IMG/VR virus record: IMGVR_UViG_3300025418_000839
Span: 1-64,000 of that record
Reading direction: 5' to 3' (one strand)
DNA from: a virus
DNA length: 64,000 bases
Each line of letters begins with the position of its first letter. Positions within the stretch are counted from its first letter, which is position 1. Shown here in pieces: positions 7,733 through 15,768 of the stretch. Below the pieces are notes generated by a model. It worked only from the letters and a program-made list of their open reading frames with translations. It was not told the origin of the DNA and did no database searches. Position numbers and translations under genes: made by a program.

Positions 7733-8163
7733 TATGCCGGTACCTTTGCTAGTTCTTCGTGTAAAGGTTTAAACTCACCTTTTCGATCTGCAACATACCA
7801 AACACCGTAATCATACAAATAAAAGTATTCGCTGGCGCAACCTGCATAATGATCTACAAACTCCTCTTCGCTACCAAACGATTTAAACGGAGCATCTTCG
7901 CCTCGGTCACGTTGATAAAAAGTACATTGAGTAGCTGCACCATCGGGCAAGTATTCTGCACGAGCACCAAAGTCGTGTTGCTCGCCAATTGTTGCACCAA
8001 TGCTACTAAGGTCGCCCATTGAGATTAGTTTATTAACCGCAATACTGTCTTGATAGTAGACGTTTAATACCGCACCAACGTGCTCAACATAGCCATCCCA
8101 ATGGCAATAGATTGCCTTGATACGATCACCGTGTTTGATACCAATTGCTGAACGTGTTGCCAT
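7732..8163 (-). CDS. conserved phage/bacterial hypothetical (MATRS family)
   Basis: 143 aa. The opening MATRSAIGIKHGDRIKAIYC followed by HWDGYVEHVG matches a widespread uncharacterised family (MATRS-I----…YCHWDGY-E-NG). FYLYDYGVWYV near the end is also characteristic. No enzymatic motif is known. Translationally overlapped with the downstream gene at 7732. Confidence 0.75.
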   Translation of the reverse strand: MATRSAIGIKHGDRIKAIYCHWDGYVEHVGAVLNVYYQDSIAVNKLISMGDLSSIGATIGEQHDFGARAEYLPDGAATQCTFYQRDRGEDAPFKSFGSEEEFVDHYAGCASEYFYLYDYGVWYVADRKGEFKPLHEELAKVPA

Positions 8164-8164
8164 A

Positions 8165-8506
8165 TTATTGCTCCTCTACTTGTTTAACATGCTTACAATC
8201 ACCGCGAAATGTAAAACCAGGACATGTACATTGTAACGTACCTTCTATTTTCTGGACAACATATTCATTGCCTTTAGATCCAGTAAATTTCCAAGTTTCT
8301 GACGTTACTTCGTCTAGATCAATTTCACCTAGCTCTTTTACTTCTACAAAGGTACGACCGCGAGCATCAAACCGATAAGGCTTCTTAAATGTTTCTGCAA
8401 CATCTGTACCACGACGGATGTAGCCATACATCTTACTTTTATCTGTTGACAACAAGTAGACGTGATTTGGCACAGCCCATTGAGTAGTTTCTTTAAAGAA
8501 CTTCAT
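8165..8506 (-). CDS. SWIM zinc-finger protein
   Basis: 113 aa from the ATG at 8506 directly after the upstream stop; an alternative ATG at 8533 adds nine residues. The C-terminus has CTCPGFTFRGDCKH, a CxCx(n)CxH SWIM finger implicated in DNA or protein binding. The preceding ~85 residues are unassigned (beta-rich with WKFTGSKGNEY). Probably a small DNA-interacting phage protein. Confidence 0.75.
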   Translation of the reverse strand: MKFFKETTQWAVPNHVYLLSTDKSKMYGYIRRGTDVAETFKKPYRFDARGRTFVEVKELGEIDLDEVTSETWKFTGSKGNEYVVQKIEGTLQCTCPGFTFRGDCKHVKQVEEQ

Positions 8507-8507
8507 C

Positions 8508-8738
8508 TTAGAAATGTGGGTCCATGTATTCATGTTTACCTGGCATCAAGTAGCAATACTTACAACCAGTTTGGGTGTAATATACAGTACCATCTTTAGC
8601 TACTTTACGGGTATATTGACGACCAGTTTCAGTAAAAATAAAACGCTTGGTCATACGCACAATTTTACCATCATAGTAACGATCACCGCCAATACCGTGG
8701 CTAACATCATCACCAATTTTGTATTCTACTTGTGTCAT
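8508..8738 (-). CDS. small hypothetical, SH3-like
   Basis: 76 aa (IGDDVSHGIGGDRYYDGKIV…) with the pattern of a small beta-barrel (SH3/KOW-like) protein. First gene after the promoter cassette at 8768-8796, with SD AAGGAG. Function unknown. Confidence 0.7.
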   Translation of the reverse strand: MTQVEYKIGDDVSHGIGGDRYYDGKIVRMTKRFIFTETGRQYTRKVAKDGTVYYTQTGCKYCYLMPGKHEYMDPHF

Positions 8739-8767
8739 ATCTGCTCCTTATTAGTTACTATACAAGT

Positions 8768-8796
8768 ATTATACTATTTTGGCAATTTGGACACAA
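8768..8796 (-). promoter_or_regulatory. repeated promoter cassette, copy 1
   Basis: Minus strand: TTGTGT (8796-8791), 17 nt, TATAAT (8773-8768). The stretch from the spacer to the SD is nearly identical to copies at 17317-17345, 17537-17565 and 32550-32578. Confidence 0.75.
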
Positions 8797-8810
8797 CCAA
8801 AATTTACCCC

Positions 8811-8836
8811 GTAAAAAACCCCCATTTAAGGGGGTT
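8811..8836 (-). terminator. intrinsic terminator
   Basis: AACCCCC-ttaaat-GGGGGTT followed by a T run on the minus strand, 28 bp after the stop of the 8865-9179 gene. Confidence 0.8.
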
Positions 8837-8864
8837 AAAATGTGTGGCTTTTTTACAACAGAGA

Positions 8865-9179
8865 TTATTGTCCGTAACTTGAGTCCCATGTTAGGGTAGA
8901 GTCTGCCATATATCTTTCTTGGAATGTTAGATATTCTGCATCTTGTTCAACATCACTGTTGAACGTTATGGTTCTACTGTGCGGGTTATTTCTAGTAATT
9001 GTCACATTACCAGCACTTGCTGCATTTGCCCAGATTGCTCGCTGACGTGTGTGAGCTTGCGTAAAAGTTATAAACTCTTCAGCAGAAAGAGTCTCCTGTG
9101 CCCACGTATCTATACTTATCGGGGTCGAAACTCCGTCGATAATTTTTGTTGGGTCAGTAAATGTAGCGGTTATTGCCAT
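8865..9179 (-). CDS. hypothetical, probably late-expressed
   Basis: 104 aa. It contains RTITFNSDVEQDAEYLTFQERYM; a similar TITFNQD string occurs in the plus-strand protein at 17641. SD AAAGGA, a GATAAATA late-type element 26 bp upstream and a terminator downstream make it a monocistronic, probably late gene. Possibly a minor virion protein. Confidence 0.7.
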   Translation of the reverse strand: MAITATFTDPTKIIDGVSTPISIDTWAQETLSAEEFITFTQAHTRQRAIWANAASAGNVTITRNNPHSRTITFNSDVEQDAEYLTFQERYMADSTLTWDSSYGQ

Positions 9180-9204
9180 AACGTAATCCTTTATGATATA
9201 GTAT

Positions 9205-9212
9205 TATTTATC
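9205..9212 (-). promoter_or_regulatory. T4-type late promoter (GATAAATA)
   Basis: Minus-strand GATAAATA immediately after the tmRNA terminator and 26 bp before the ATG at 9179. Confidence 0.55.
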
Positions 9213-9215
9213 ATA

Positions 9216-9239
9216 CTAAACCCGCCGAAGCGGGTTTAG
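9216..9239 (-). terminator. terminator of the tmRNA gene
   Basis: Perfect 10-bp stem (minus strand CTAAACCCGC-ttcg-GCGGGTTTAG) with a stable UUCG loop, directly after the tmRNA coding piece. Confidence 0.8.
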
Positions 9240-9484
9240 GTTATTTTCTGTTACGAGGTATAACTACCCTAGGCGCTGTTAGGCTGCCAATGCGAACTGT
9301 TCGTCGTTTGCGTTTACGTTATTTGCTTTTTACGTCTACTCCTGACGTGTTGCCTTTGTCGCTATCTCACCATGTCGAAACCAAATACGGGCCCACCGAA
9401 ATATACTACACAATACACTTCGGTGGACCCGCCGGGGGTCGAACCCGGGTCCACAATGCCTTTGCTAGAAAGGAATTACAACAA
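9240..9484 (-). ncRNA. ssrA: circularly permuted (two-piece) tmRNA
   Basis: Trans-translation RNA. On the minus strand the acceptor part comes first: T arm CCGGG-TTCGACC-CCCGG (9448-9432), acceptor strand CGGGTCC (9431-9425), discriminator A (9424) and CC. A 26-nt spacer follows (9420-9395), then the 5' end of the coding piece GGGCCCG (9394-9388), which pairs over 7 bp with the acceptor strand and gives a G3-U70 wobble, the alanyl-tRNA synthetase identity element. Five bases later comes GGTTTCGACA, the tmRNA D-loop signature. A small stem ACGTC/GACGT (PK1-like) precedes the tag frame ANDEQFALAA-stop (9311-9279); the resume codon may be GTA at 9317 or GCA at 9311. The mature 5' end of the acceptor piece and helix P2 were not resolved. 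Confidence 0.92.
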
Positions 9485-9616
9485 TTACTTGACTGCTTCT
9501 GTGTGCTTGTGCTTCAAGCTCTTCTTTAGCAGTTTAAACCAAAATTTCTTAACTTTATCAAGGTTATGCTCGATTTCGGCCTTGTAAAGTTTACGAACTA
9601 ATTTTTCAACTTTCAT
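9485..9616 (-). CDS. 43-aa basic peptide upstream of tmRNA
   Basis: MKVEKLVRKLYKAEIEHNLD… with 13 Lys in 43 residues. The strong SD AAGGAGG lies 5 bp before the ATG at 9616 and the promoter at 9636-9664 lies 20 bp upstream. Its stop (9487-9485) is just before the tmRNA acceptor region, so both are on one transcript. Helical, possibly RNA-binding; not recognised. Confidence 0.7.
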   Translation of the reverse strand: MKVEKLVRKLYKAEIEHNLDKVKKFWFKLLKKSLKHKHTEAVK

Positions 9617-9635
9617 ACAGCCTCCTTAAAAGTTA

Positions 9636-9664
9636 ATTATACATTATTTATTGAATTTGGTCAA
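9636..9664 (-). promoter_or_regulatory. sigma70-type promoter of the tmRNA transcript
   Basis: Minus strand: TTGACC (9664-9659), 17 nt, TATAAT (9641-9636). It overlaps the end of the oxygenase gene at 9648. Confidence 0.8.
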
Positions 9665-10451
9665 CGGTATTTGCGTGTTTTGGACGAGTAACAAACTTTT
9701 GTCGAACTGATTCAAATAATTCATATTCTTCTGGAGTGATAACCGCCGAATCAATTTCTTTGCGAACAGCCTGATGAAATTCAAATAGTTGCTGGATGTC
9801 TGCTTCGTACTTAAAGTATTTGGTAATGTGTTTAGTATCATAAGCATCCATAATTAAATGAAATCTATCTTCATTTGAATCATTGCGTATTTGATGCCAA
9901 TCATTGACCCATACCATATACGCATTTCCCGGTTCCATATATAGGTCGGTTCCGTGCATAATAAATTTGCACTTTTCGTTAGTTATCAAAGGTATATGAA
10001 GTCTGGCCATATATTCGTGATCGCCAGAGTCTTTGTGTACTAAACTCTTTGCGCCAGCTTTTAAACAGGTTACACGAGCACGTCTCGGTGTTAGGCCAAA
10101 TGCTTCTATTTGATCAATGACTTTTGCGAACTCGCCAACACAGGCCTGAGTTGGTTTATCATGTTCGGTACTCATAGCAATACCAAAAAACTTTAGTGTT
10201 TTATAGTTATTAGCGTTCTTAGGAAAAAATATTTCTAATTCTTTGCCTTCATCGTTTTGAAAATAATCCCAACCGTCACGCCAATCGCCAGTACGAGAAG
10301 TAACGGACCAACCACCAAAGCCATGGTATGCAGGTGTTTCGTATTCTTCGCCTTGAATAACCTGTTGTCCCAATGGAAATATATGTTCCTTAAGATCCTG
10401 TACTAACTTACTATGATCGAATGTGACCATATCTAATTTTTCATAAAACAT
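9648..10451 (-). CDS. aspartyl/asparaginyl beta-hydroxylase-like 2OG oxygenase
   Basis: 267 aa. The double-stranded beta-helix iron site is HKD (His139, Asp141) with distal His186 (NDWHQIRN) and Arg196 (EDRFHLIMD) for 2-oxoglutarate, the Asp_Arg_Hydrox layout. It probably hydroxylates a protein or amino-acid side chain using Fe(II), O2 and 2OG. Last of four successive oxygenase-like genes in one operon; overlaps the previous gene by 11 bp. Confidence 0.75.
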   Translation of the reverse strand: MFYEKLDMVTFDHSKLVQDLKEHIFPLGQQVIQGEEYETPAYHGFGGWSVTSRTGDWRDGWDYFQNDEGKELEIFFPKNANNYKTLKFFGIAMSTEHDKPTQACVGEFAKVIDQIEAFGLTPRRARVTCLKAGAKSLVHKDSGDHEYMARLHIPLITNEKCKFIMHGTDLYMEPGNAYMVWVNDWHQIRNDSNEDRFHLIMDAYDTKHITKYFKYEADIQQLFEFHQAVRKEIDSAVITPEEYELFESVRQKFVTRPKHANTVDQIQ

Positions 10452-10983
10452 TTTGAATATCCTTGATCATTTCTTTTACTTCATCAAAACTGTATTTGTT
10501 AGTTGCCAATTGTAACACTTCTCGTACCGGTTTGTCAAAGTCATCGATTGACACTTCGTGTATTACCTTGTTGTCTATTAGATAAATGTCATACGGATCA
10601 GCATTAAATGTTCCCAACAGAGTCAACGATTCTTTAGAGTATATATGCCCTTCTCCGTGATCAGCATACTCAATCCCTCCAATACCCAAGTTGTTGGCAT
10701 ACATGTTGGTAGAATATCCGGCTGGTTGTACGTAGCAATTAAGTCCAGCAGTTTCTACTATGTCAGTGTGCGGCGGTATGTTATCATTTATAACTAATAA
10801 ACTAGAATAAAAATCACCGTGTACTTCCTTGGGTAATAAATTATACAATGTTTCCAATATTGTACTTGCTACATCATAGTATCTAATACCATAGAATTTG
10901 TCTGCTGGTCTGGTAGCAAACTCTATTTGCTTTTTTAAAACAGTTATAAGACCACTAGGTGCTTGACCAACGTACTTAAACAT
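10441..10983 (-). CDS. putative 2OG-Fe(II) oxygenase
   Basis: 180 aa. Shows PPHTDIV (His72, Asp74), His142 (VIHEVS) and Arg154 (PVREVLQLA), in the order expected for an Fe(II)/2OG dioxygenase. It shares layout and C-terminal helix (…VKEMIKDI) with the next upstream gene (…VYAMLNDYG), suggesting tandem duplication. Substrate unknown. Confidence 0.65.
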   Translation of the reverse strand: MFKYVGQAPSGLITVLKKQIEFATRPADKFYGIRYYDVASTILETLYNLLPKEVHGDFYSSLLVINDNIPPHTDIVETAGLNCYVQPAGYSTNMYANNLGIGGIEYADHGEGHIYSKESLTLLGTFNADPYDIYLIDNKVIHEVSIDDFDKPVREVLQLATNKYSFDEVKEMIKDIQNVL

Positions 10984-11524
10984 CTAACAGTCCGTAATCA
11001 TTGAGCATAGCGTAAACTTCTGCATAGGTCATGTCAGTACTGAGATTAAGAACAAATCTAGGATTGTCTGCTGATAATTCATCTACACTATGTATTGCTG
11101 TGGTGTCTAGTAGGTAAACATCGCCTGGATGCGCTATAAACTGCTCTTCGAAGTTTAAGTTAGTTGGCTTCATACTACATGCACACTCGCCGGCAGTAAA
11201 CTTTTCAAAGTTACAACCGTTGCAGTCTTTGGCTAACTCTTTGTAGTCACCAGAATAAAATCTAGTAGTGGCGTTATTTTCTGAAAGATAAATGTTGATC
11301 TTACACTGGATGCCTTGGTCTCTGTGCGGCACAATGCGACCACGCATGGCCAAATGTGTTAGAAAGAATCTCTGCTGATACTCTGGCGGTATAATGATAC
11401 TGCTGTCGAGATCTACATATGAATAGGTGGATAAAGTACCGGCGCAGATATATTGAGTACCAAGTAGTTTAAAGTTTTCATATTTGGCAGGGTCAATTGA
11501 TTTTAAACGAGCATGGTACTTCAT
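10976..11524 (-). CDS. putative 2OG-Fe(II) oxygenase with Cys cluster
   Basis: 182 aa. VPHRDQG (His67, Asp69), His145 (AIHSVD) and Arg156 (PRFVLNLS) form a plausible iron/2OG site. It has an inserted Cys cluster, C101, C104, C114 and C116 (CNGC…CACS), that could bind a metal. Overlaps both neighbours by a few bases, so translation is coupled. Confidence 0.65.
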   Translation of the reverse strand: MKYHARLKSIDPAKYENFKLLGTQYICAGTLSTYSYVDLDSSIIIPPEYQQRFFLTHLAMRGRIVPHRDQGIQCKINIYLSENNATTRFYSGDYKELAKDCNGCNFEKFTAGECACSMKPTNLNFEEQFIAHPGDVYLLDTTAIHSVDELSADNPRFVLNLSTDMTYAEVYAMLNDYGLLDV

Positions 11525-12174
11525 AGTAATCCTTTAATTTTGAGCATAGAATCTACCCAACTTGTTATAACTAATTTATCAGTACTGTCGTCGGTTAGTT
11601 TGTAATTAAAATCAGTAGACAAACTAACACGTAGAGAATTGCTTTTATTTGCCTTAACTCCGTGTAATACATAGGATGGAAAGAAAATTAGGTCTCCAGA
11701 CACGGGCTGTATATGTTTAATTTGAGTCTTGTGTTCTCCCACTAACCCAGTATCTAAATAATAAAGTTCTCCGCCTTCTGCGGGAGTAGTTATATAGTAA
11801 GTAGAGGCTATAGTCGAATCTGGATGTCCGTGAAATTCGATAACTTCGTCAGGTTCTTTTATATTTGGCCAACTCGATAAGGGTGTGAATATGGCCGTAT
11901 GTGTGTCGGGTAGATAGTCGTTTACTGTAAAAGTTATTACATCTACCTTAGTATCTAGTAATTCTTTTAATCGTGGGCTGCTATCAGTATAATCTAATAG
12001 ACTACTACCAACATTTTTATCTATGCCCAGTTTAATGTTGCTGGCTATATTGTACAATTCTACCAACAACTCTTGATTAAAGTTATCGTTAAATTTGGTT
12101 TTGTAAGTCCAAACAGGACTTTCCCATAGTGTTTGTTTTACACTACTTTCGTATATGCCTTTTTCATACGACAT
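11521..12174 (-). CDS. 2OG-Fe(II) oxygenase, phage type
   Basis: 217 aa. HGHPD (His117, Asp119), GGELYYLD, GDLIFFPSYVLHGV (His171) and LRVSLSTDF (Arg182) follow the typical prolyl-4-hydroxylase-like order seen in many T4-like phage oxygenases. It probably hydroxylates a protein or nucleic acid target not identifiable here. Fourth enzyme of the run. Confidence 0.8.
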   Translation of the reverse strand: MSYEKGIYESSVKQTLWESPVWTYKTKFNDNFNQELLVELYNIASNIKLGIDKNVGSSLLDYTDSSPRLKELLDTKVDVITFTVNDYLPDTHTAIFTPLSSWPNIKEPDEVIEFHGHPDSTIASTYYITTPAEGGELYYLDTGLVGEHKTQIKHIQPVSGDLIFFPSYVLHGVKANKSNSLRVSLSTDFNYKLTDDSTDKLVITSWVDSMLKIKGLL

Positions 12175-12177
12175 GAT

Positions 12178-12591
12178 TTAGTTGGTGGTTGGGATTATCC
12201 CGTTTTCTTGTTGAAATTTAATCAATGGTGCAAAGTCTAGACCTTGTTTTACAGCCAGGTCTTCTGGGAATGGGCGATTGTTTGCGGTCAACCACTCTTT
12301 GTATTCTGCTACGATCCAGCTAGGTGTATAGTCTATGCCCTCATGATGATCGGCTAAGGCTTCATAAAATTCATTACCGTAGCGTACAAAATTTGTAAAA
12401 GGTGCGCCCTTTAAAAAGAATAGTGTATCCAAAATTGGAGAATGATCAGTAATCATTTTAAAAAATTGATCTTTTTCTTCCGCTGATAGGTTATGTATGA
12501 TTCCGTTTACTTCTGTATCTAAAAAATATTTTATACAGTCGTTATATTGGTCTGGTGTTACTTCTTCAAAAATTTTATTCACGTTAGGCAT
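12178..12591 (-). CDS. hypothetical protein in the oxygenase operon
   Basis: 137 aa, helical, no motif recognised. Its start follows the Cys-repeat gene without a gap and its stop is 3 bp before the oxygenase start, so it is co-expressed with the modification enzymes. Could be an adaptor or small structural protein. Confidence 0.65.
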   Translation of the reverse strand: MPNVNKIFEEVTPDQYNDCIKYFLDTEVNGIIHNLSAEEKDQFFKMITDHSPILDTLFFLKGAPFTNFVRYGNEFYEALADHHEGIDYTPSWIVAEYKEWLTANNRPFPEDLAVKQGLDFAPLIKFQQENGIIPTTN

Positions 12592-13581
12592 TTATGCTTC
12601 CTTTAACAATTTTGATTTAACACGGCCGAATAAATTTTTAACATTGAGTATTGCCTTGCCAGTGTAGTAACTGAAATACAATAAAGATAAAATAGTCCAA
12701 GAAGTAAAGAAACCGTGTTTTCTATATTTGCGCGGCACTCTTGGAATACTACCAAAGAATTTACACAAAGGACGACCGATGGACATTAAGATACGACCAT
12801 AGTCGTTGTCTTTGTTTAGAGTACCCATAATATAGGCCATATGCTCTGACCATGGTTGGCCAACACGATATAGTATATCTGTGGCAAATTCTTTTTGTTT
12901 GAGCTTACGTTCTTCTTTGTCTAAAATCCAAGGCATAAAGTCTGGACCATGACCATCCATCCATTGAGTACAAATCTTAGCCCACTTGATGTAGCCACGA
13001 TAAATTGTTTTATCTTTTTTACGTAGAACTCGACCGTATGCTTGGTCTGCTGACCAAACTTCTTGGCTCATCATTCCCATGTCGTAGAATTTAGCACAAA
13101 CAATCTTAGAGCAGTTGCAAGCACAGTTACAGTTGTAGCTTACCAGGCCAGTATTGCAATTATAACTTACTGCACCACCGCAGTTACAATTATATGTACA
13201 GGCACAATTACAGTTGGACTGTAACCACGCTTGACCGTCGCAGTTAGCACAGTTTACATTAGTTGAACAGTTAGCACAGTTCGAACAATCACTAGGACCA
13301 GCAATAACACAATTAGTACACTGAATATTACCACAGTTACAGTTGTTGGTACAGTTGCCATTAGGGCCGCCCGATGGCGAACAGTTGCCGTTGTTACAGT
13401 TGCCTTGGTTGTTATTTTGAAAATAAGTTAAACCATAGAATCCCTGTAGGTGTGGGGTGCCGGGACGTTGCCCTGGCGTGATTAAATTGTTAAGAAAACT
13501 TAGACTAGCGGAATACCCGGGACGTCCAGTTTCTGAAAGAATTTGGCTAACTGATATAGGGCCGGATGATGGTAGTGTCAT
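12592..13581 (-). CDS. Asn/Cys-repeat protein with virion-like N-terminus
   Basis: 329 aa in three parts. Residues 1-50 (LPSSGPISVSQILSE, SASLSFLNNLI) resemble the N-termini of many phage tail/neck proteins. Residues 57-163 are built of NC units (CNCACTYNCNC and similar) with 23 Cys in about 105 residues. Residues 164-329 form a helical domain (CAKFYDMGMMSQEVWSADQA) also seen in phage structural proteins. It overlaps the desaturase gene (ATGA) and follows a radical SAM/SPASM gene. The Cys array could bind metals, form disulfides or be a substrate for modification; none is shown. Confidence 0.8.
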   Translation of the reverse strand: MTLPSSGPISVSQILSETGRPGYSASLSFLNNLITPGQRPGTPHLQGFYGLTYFQNNNQGNCNNGNCSPSGGPNGNCTNNCNCGNIQCTNCVIAGPSDCSNCANCSTNVNCANCDGQAWLQSNCNCACTYNCNCGGAVSYNCNTGLVSYNCNCACNCSKIVCAKFYDMGMMSQEVWSADQAYGRVLRKKDKTIYRGYIKWAKICTQWMDGHGPDFMPWILDKEERKLKQKEFATDILYRVGQPWSEHMAYIMGTLNKDNDYGRILMSIGRPLCKFFGSIPRVPRKYRKHGFFTSWTILSLLYFSYYTGKAILNVKNLFGRVKSKLLKEA

Positions 13582-14300
13582 AGTATAGTATTTATCTTGA
13601 TCAAATTAAGAAACTCTAGTATTTTTATATAGCACCATCCTAGGTCAATTTCAAACCAACGTTTAGCAAAATTTGCACAGGCCGGAAACTCGTGATGATT
13701 ATTGTGCAGTTCTTCACCACAGCCTAGTAGTCCCAAAGGTAAAACATTTGTACTGGTATCGGGCCTATCATAGTTCCTGTAACCAATTTTGTGCCCAAAT
13801 CCAGTGATAGTGGCATTTACAAACAGACTCACGGAAAACATGTGCACCAGCCAGGCCACAATACCTAGCCAGCCAAATAAACCAATGTTTATTGTTAGTA
13901 GTATTAACAGGCCTAATTTTGTATGGCAGTAGACATTCTTTTCTAACCAATTCTCTTTAAAATCACGACTGAAGTGTGCGGTTTCCCAATCGGTATTCCA
14001 ATATTGGTATTCTCTAAAAAAGTTAGGTATTAAACAATGTCCAGTGACCCGCCAAAAACCAGATAATAACGGACTATGCGGATCACCGTGTACATCGGTA
14101 AACATATGATGTATTCGATGTTGGGCAATAAATGGCTTGGGATAGATTCCCTCGGTTATCCAGAACAAAAAACGGAATACATGCTCGACTATAGGATACT
14201 TGATTGTATACTGCCGATGTATCAAGTATCTATGCAGATATATCGATGTTAATACTATACCAAGATGTGCTGTACATATAGTATATACAACAACGTCCAT
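13578..14300 (-). CDS. acyl-lipid/acyl-CoA desaturase
   Basis: 240 aa membrane di-iron enzyme. The three histidine boxes are HRYLIH (23-28), HRIHH (61-65) and HNNHH (199-203), with four hydrophobic segments, as in delta-9-type desaturases. It would introduce a double bond in membrane fatty acids, with electrons from the host. A second copy with the same layout is at 41153. It sits between the radical SAM and Cys-repeat genes with one-base and four-base overlaps. Confidence 0.9.
   Translation of the reverse strand: MDVVVYTICTAHLGIVLTSIYLHRYLIHRQYTIKYPIVEHVFRFLFWITEGIYPKPFIAQHRIHHMFTDVHGDPHSPLLSGFWRVTGHCLIPNFFREYQYWNTDWETAHFSRDFKENWLEKNVYCHTKLGLLILLTINIGLFGWLGIVAWLVHMFSVSLFVNATITGFGHKIGYRNYDRPDTSTNVLPLGLLGCGEELHNNHHEFPACANFAKRWFEIDLGWCYIKILEFLNLIKINTIL
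13589..13596 (-). promoter_or_regulatory. possible late promoter (GATAAATA)
   Basis: Minus-strand GATAAATA seven bases before the ATG at 13581, inside the last codons of the desaturase. It could give a nearly leaderless late mRNA for the Cys-repeat protein, or be chance. Confidence 0.4.
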
Positions 14301-15748
14301 TATGCGCTTTCTACGCGGCTTTTCCCATAAACTTCAACATCATCGATGGTACCAATTTTTTCTGCTACCACTTTAATAGGAATAATCTTCTTAACGGCCT
14401 TTTCCTTGTGTTCGTAGATAGTGCCAAAAATATCCTGGCGTTCTAATGGTAGTGCATCATTTTTAATCAGTGTAGGAATATAACCCGTTATTTTTTCTAT
14501 AGCTAGGGCAAAAAGAGCCACATTGTCTGAATAAGCATTGGCACAAGATATTTCCCAAAACTTATTGTCTAAGAACATACAAGCACCCTTACAGACATGC
14601 AACACTGGGCAACTGGGGCATTCTGCACGATTTGACCAATGTGTTGAAGTTTTGATTGCTACATTATCATAGTCATCTAATGTACCGCCTAGGTGACTTT
14701 CACCGTTTTTGCTGGTTTCTACTGCTGAGACGTTTTGACAGGTTATCACATTGCCACGCAGGTCCACAGCGATTGCACGTTGATCATCCATGCCACATTT
14801 TTGTCCTAGGGTATCTGCTTCTTGGTGTGTTAGTACACTTTTAATAAATCCGTCAATCTTACCTAATTGTCCGGTAAATCCAATACGACCTTGGGTTGAA
14901 AAAATATCCGCAAATGCAGTACGTCTAAAATCAAAATGTTCTTCTAGGGTTTGTAGACTGTTGCTCATACCCTCTTCGTCATAAGCATCAACAATAGAAC
15001 CTTCACCTAACTGTATGTCGGGATTTCCTGTTAGTTCTACAAACCAATCATAAATTGCCTTACGGCTTTTATTTTTAGCATGCAACATGGGGTTGAAACT
15101 GATGCCTTTTTTCAATCGACTCATCATGCGATAAAAACCTAATAGTCTTTTCTTTTGGTCTGGATCATCAAACGGATCTGGTCCGCGAACTGACTGCCCA
15201 GGACCGTCATGTGAGATACTAACTGAAAAATTTAGTGCCATTAACCAATCAATCATTTCGTCGGTTAGAATACTACCGTTGGTAATAACAGAAAATAATG
15301 GTTTACGTTTCCAGTCTTTAAATCTTTCTAATAGTGCTTCAGCTAGGGGTTTGAAAGTTTTCCAATAGACAAATGGCTCACCTCCCCAAAACTCTACCTT
15401 AAGTCCATCTTCTTCACTGAACTCTAATACATCCAATTTGGCAAGAAAAGCATCAATATCTTTCTTACTAGTTTCTGGAGCACGCTCTACAAATTTTTGT
15501 GAACAGTAATCACAGGTGTAGTTACAACTCAGTCCAAGTTGAATTTTTAATAGTTGAATGCCGCGGGATTTTTTAAGAGGACGGTCGCGGTCGAAAGGTA
15601 TATAAGGTTCTAGTCCCTCTATCTTGTATGAACCCTTTGGATATTCGTACAAGTTACCTTGTTCGTCTTTGAGTGTATTGGCTTGATTGTCGTAATAAAA
15701 AATACGTTTATCGTCGGTGCTGCGTTCAGCATGAATTTCAAATAGCAT
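14300..15748 (-). CDS. radical SAM/SPASM enzyme (anSME-like)
   Basis: 482 aa. The radical SAM cluster is CNYTCDYC (Cys75, 79, 82); WGGEPF follows, and the C-terminal SPASM-type region has further Cys (KCGMDD, TCQNVS, CPSCPVLHVCKGACMF, SCANAYSDN) for auxiliary 4Fe-4S clusters. The order resembles anaerobic sulfatase-maturating and peptide-modifying enzymes. A peptide or protein substrate is expected; the nearby Cys-repeat protein is a candidate. The start ATG at 15748 begins the operon. Confidence 0.88.
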   Translation of the reverse strand: MLFEIHAERSTDDKRIFYYDNQANTLKDEQGNLYEYPKGSYKIEGLEPYIPFDRDRPLKKSRGIQLLKIQLGLSCNYTCDYCSQKFVERAPETSKKDIDAFLAKLDVLEFSEEDGLKVEFWGGEPFVYWKTFKPLAEALLERFKDWKRKPLFSVITNGSILTDEMIDWLMALNFSVSISHDGPGQSVRGPDPFDDPDQKKRLLGFYRMMSRLKKGISFNPMLHAKNKSRKAIYDWFVELTGNPDIQLGEGSIVDAYDEEGMSNSLQTLEEHFDFRRTAFADIFSTQGRIGFTGQLGKIDGFIKSVLTHQEADTLGQKCGMDDQRAIAVDLRGNVITCQNVSAVETSKNGESHLGGTLDDYDNVAIKTSTHWSNRAECPSCPVLHVCKGACMFLDNKFWEISCANAYSDNVALFALAIEKITGYIPTLIKNDALPLERQDIFGTIYEHKEKAVKKIIPIKVVAEKIGTIDDVEVYGKSRVESA

Positions 15749-15768
15749 CGGGATCCTTGGGATTATTG

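Noticed and set aside
9424-9450. Ordinary tRNA gene from the T-arm-like sequence
   Set aside because: No D arm or anticodon arm fits upstream; the sequence is explained fully by the permuted tmRNA acceptor piece.
9290-9587. Plus-strand ORFs of 71-79 aa over the tmRNA
   Set aside because: They run antisense through the tmRNA and lack an SD; chance frames.
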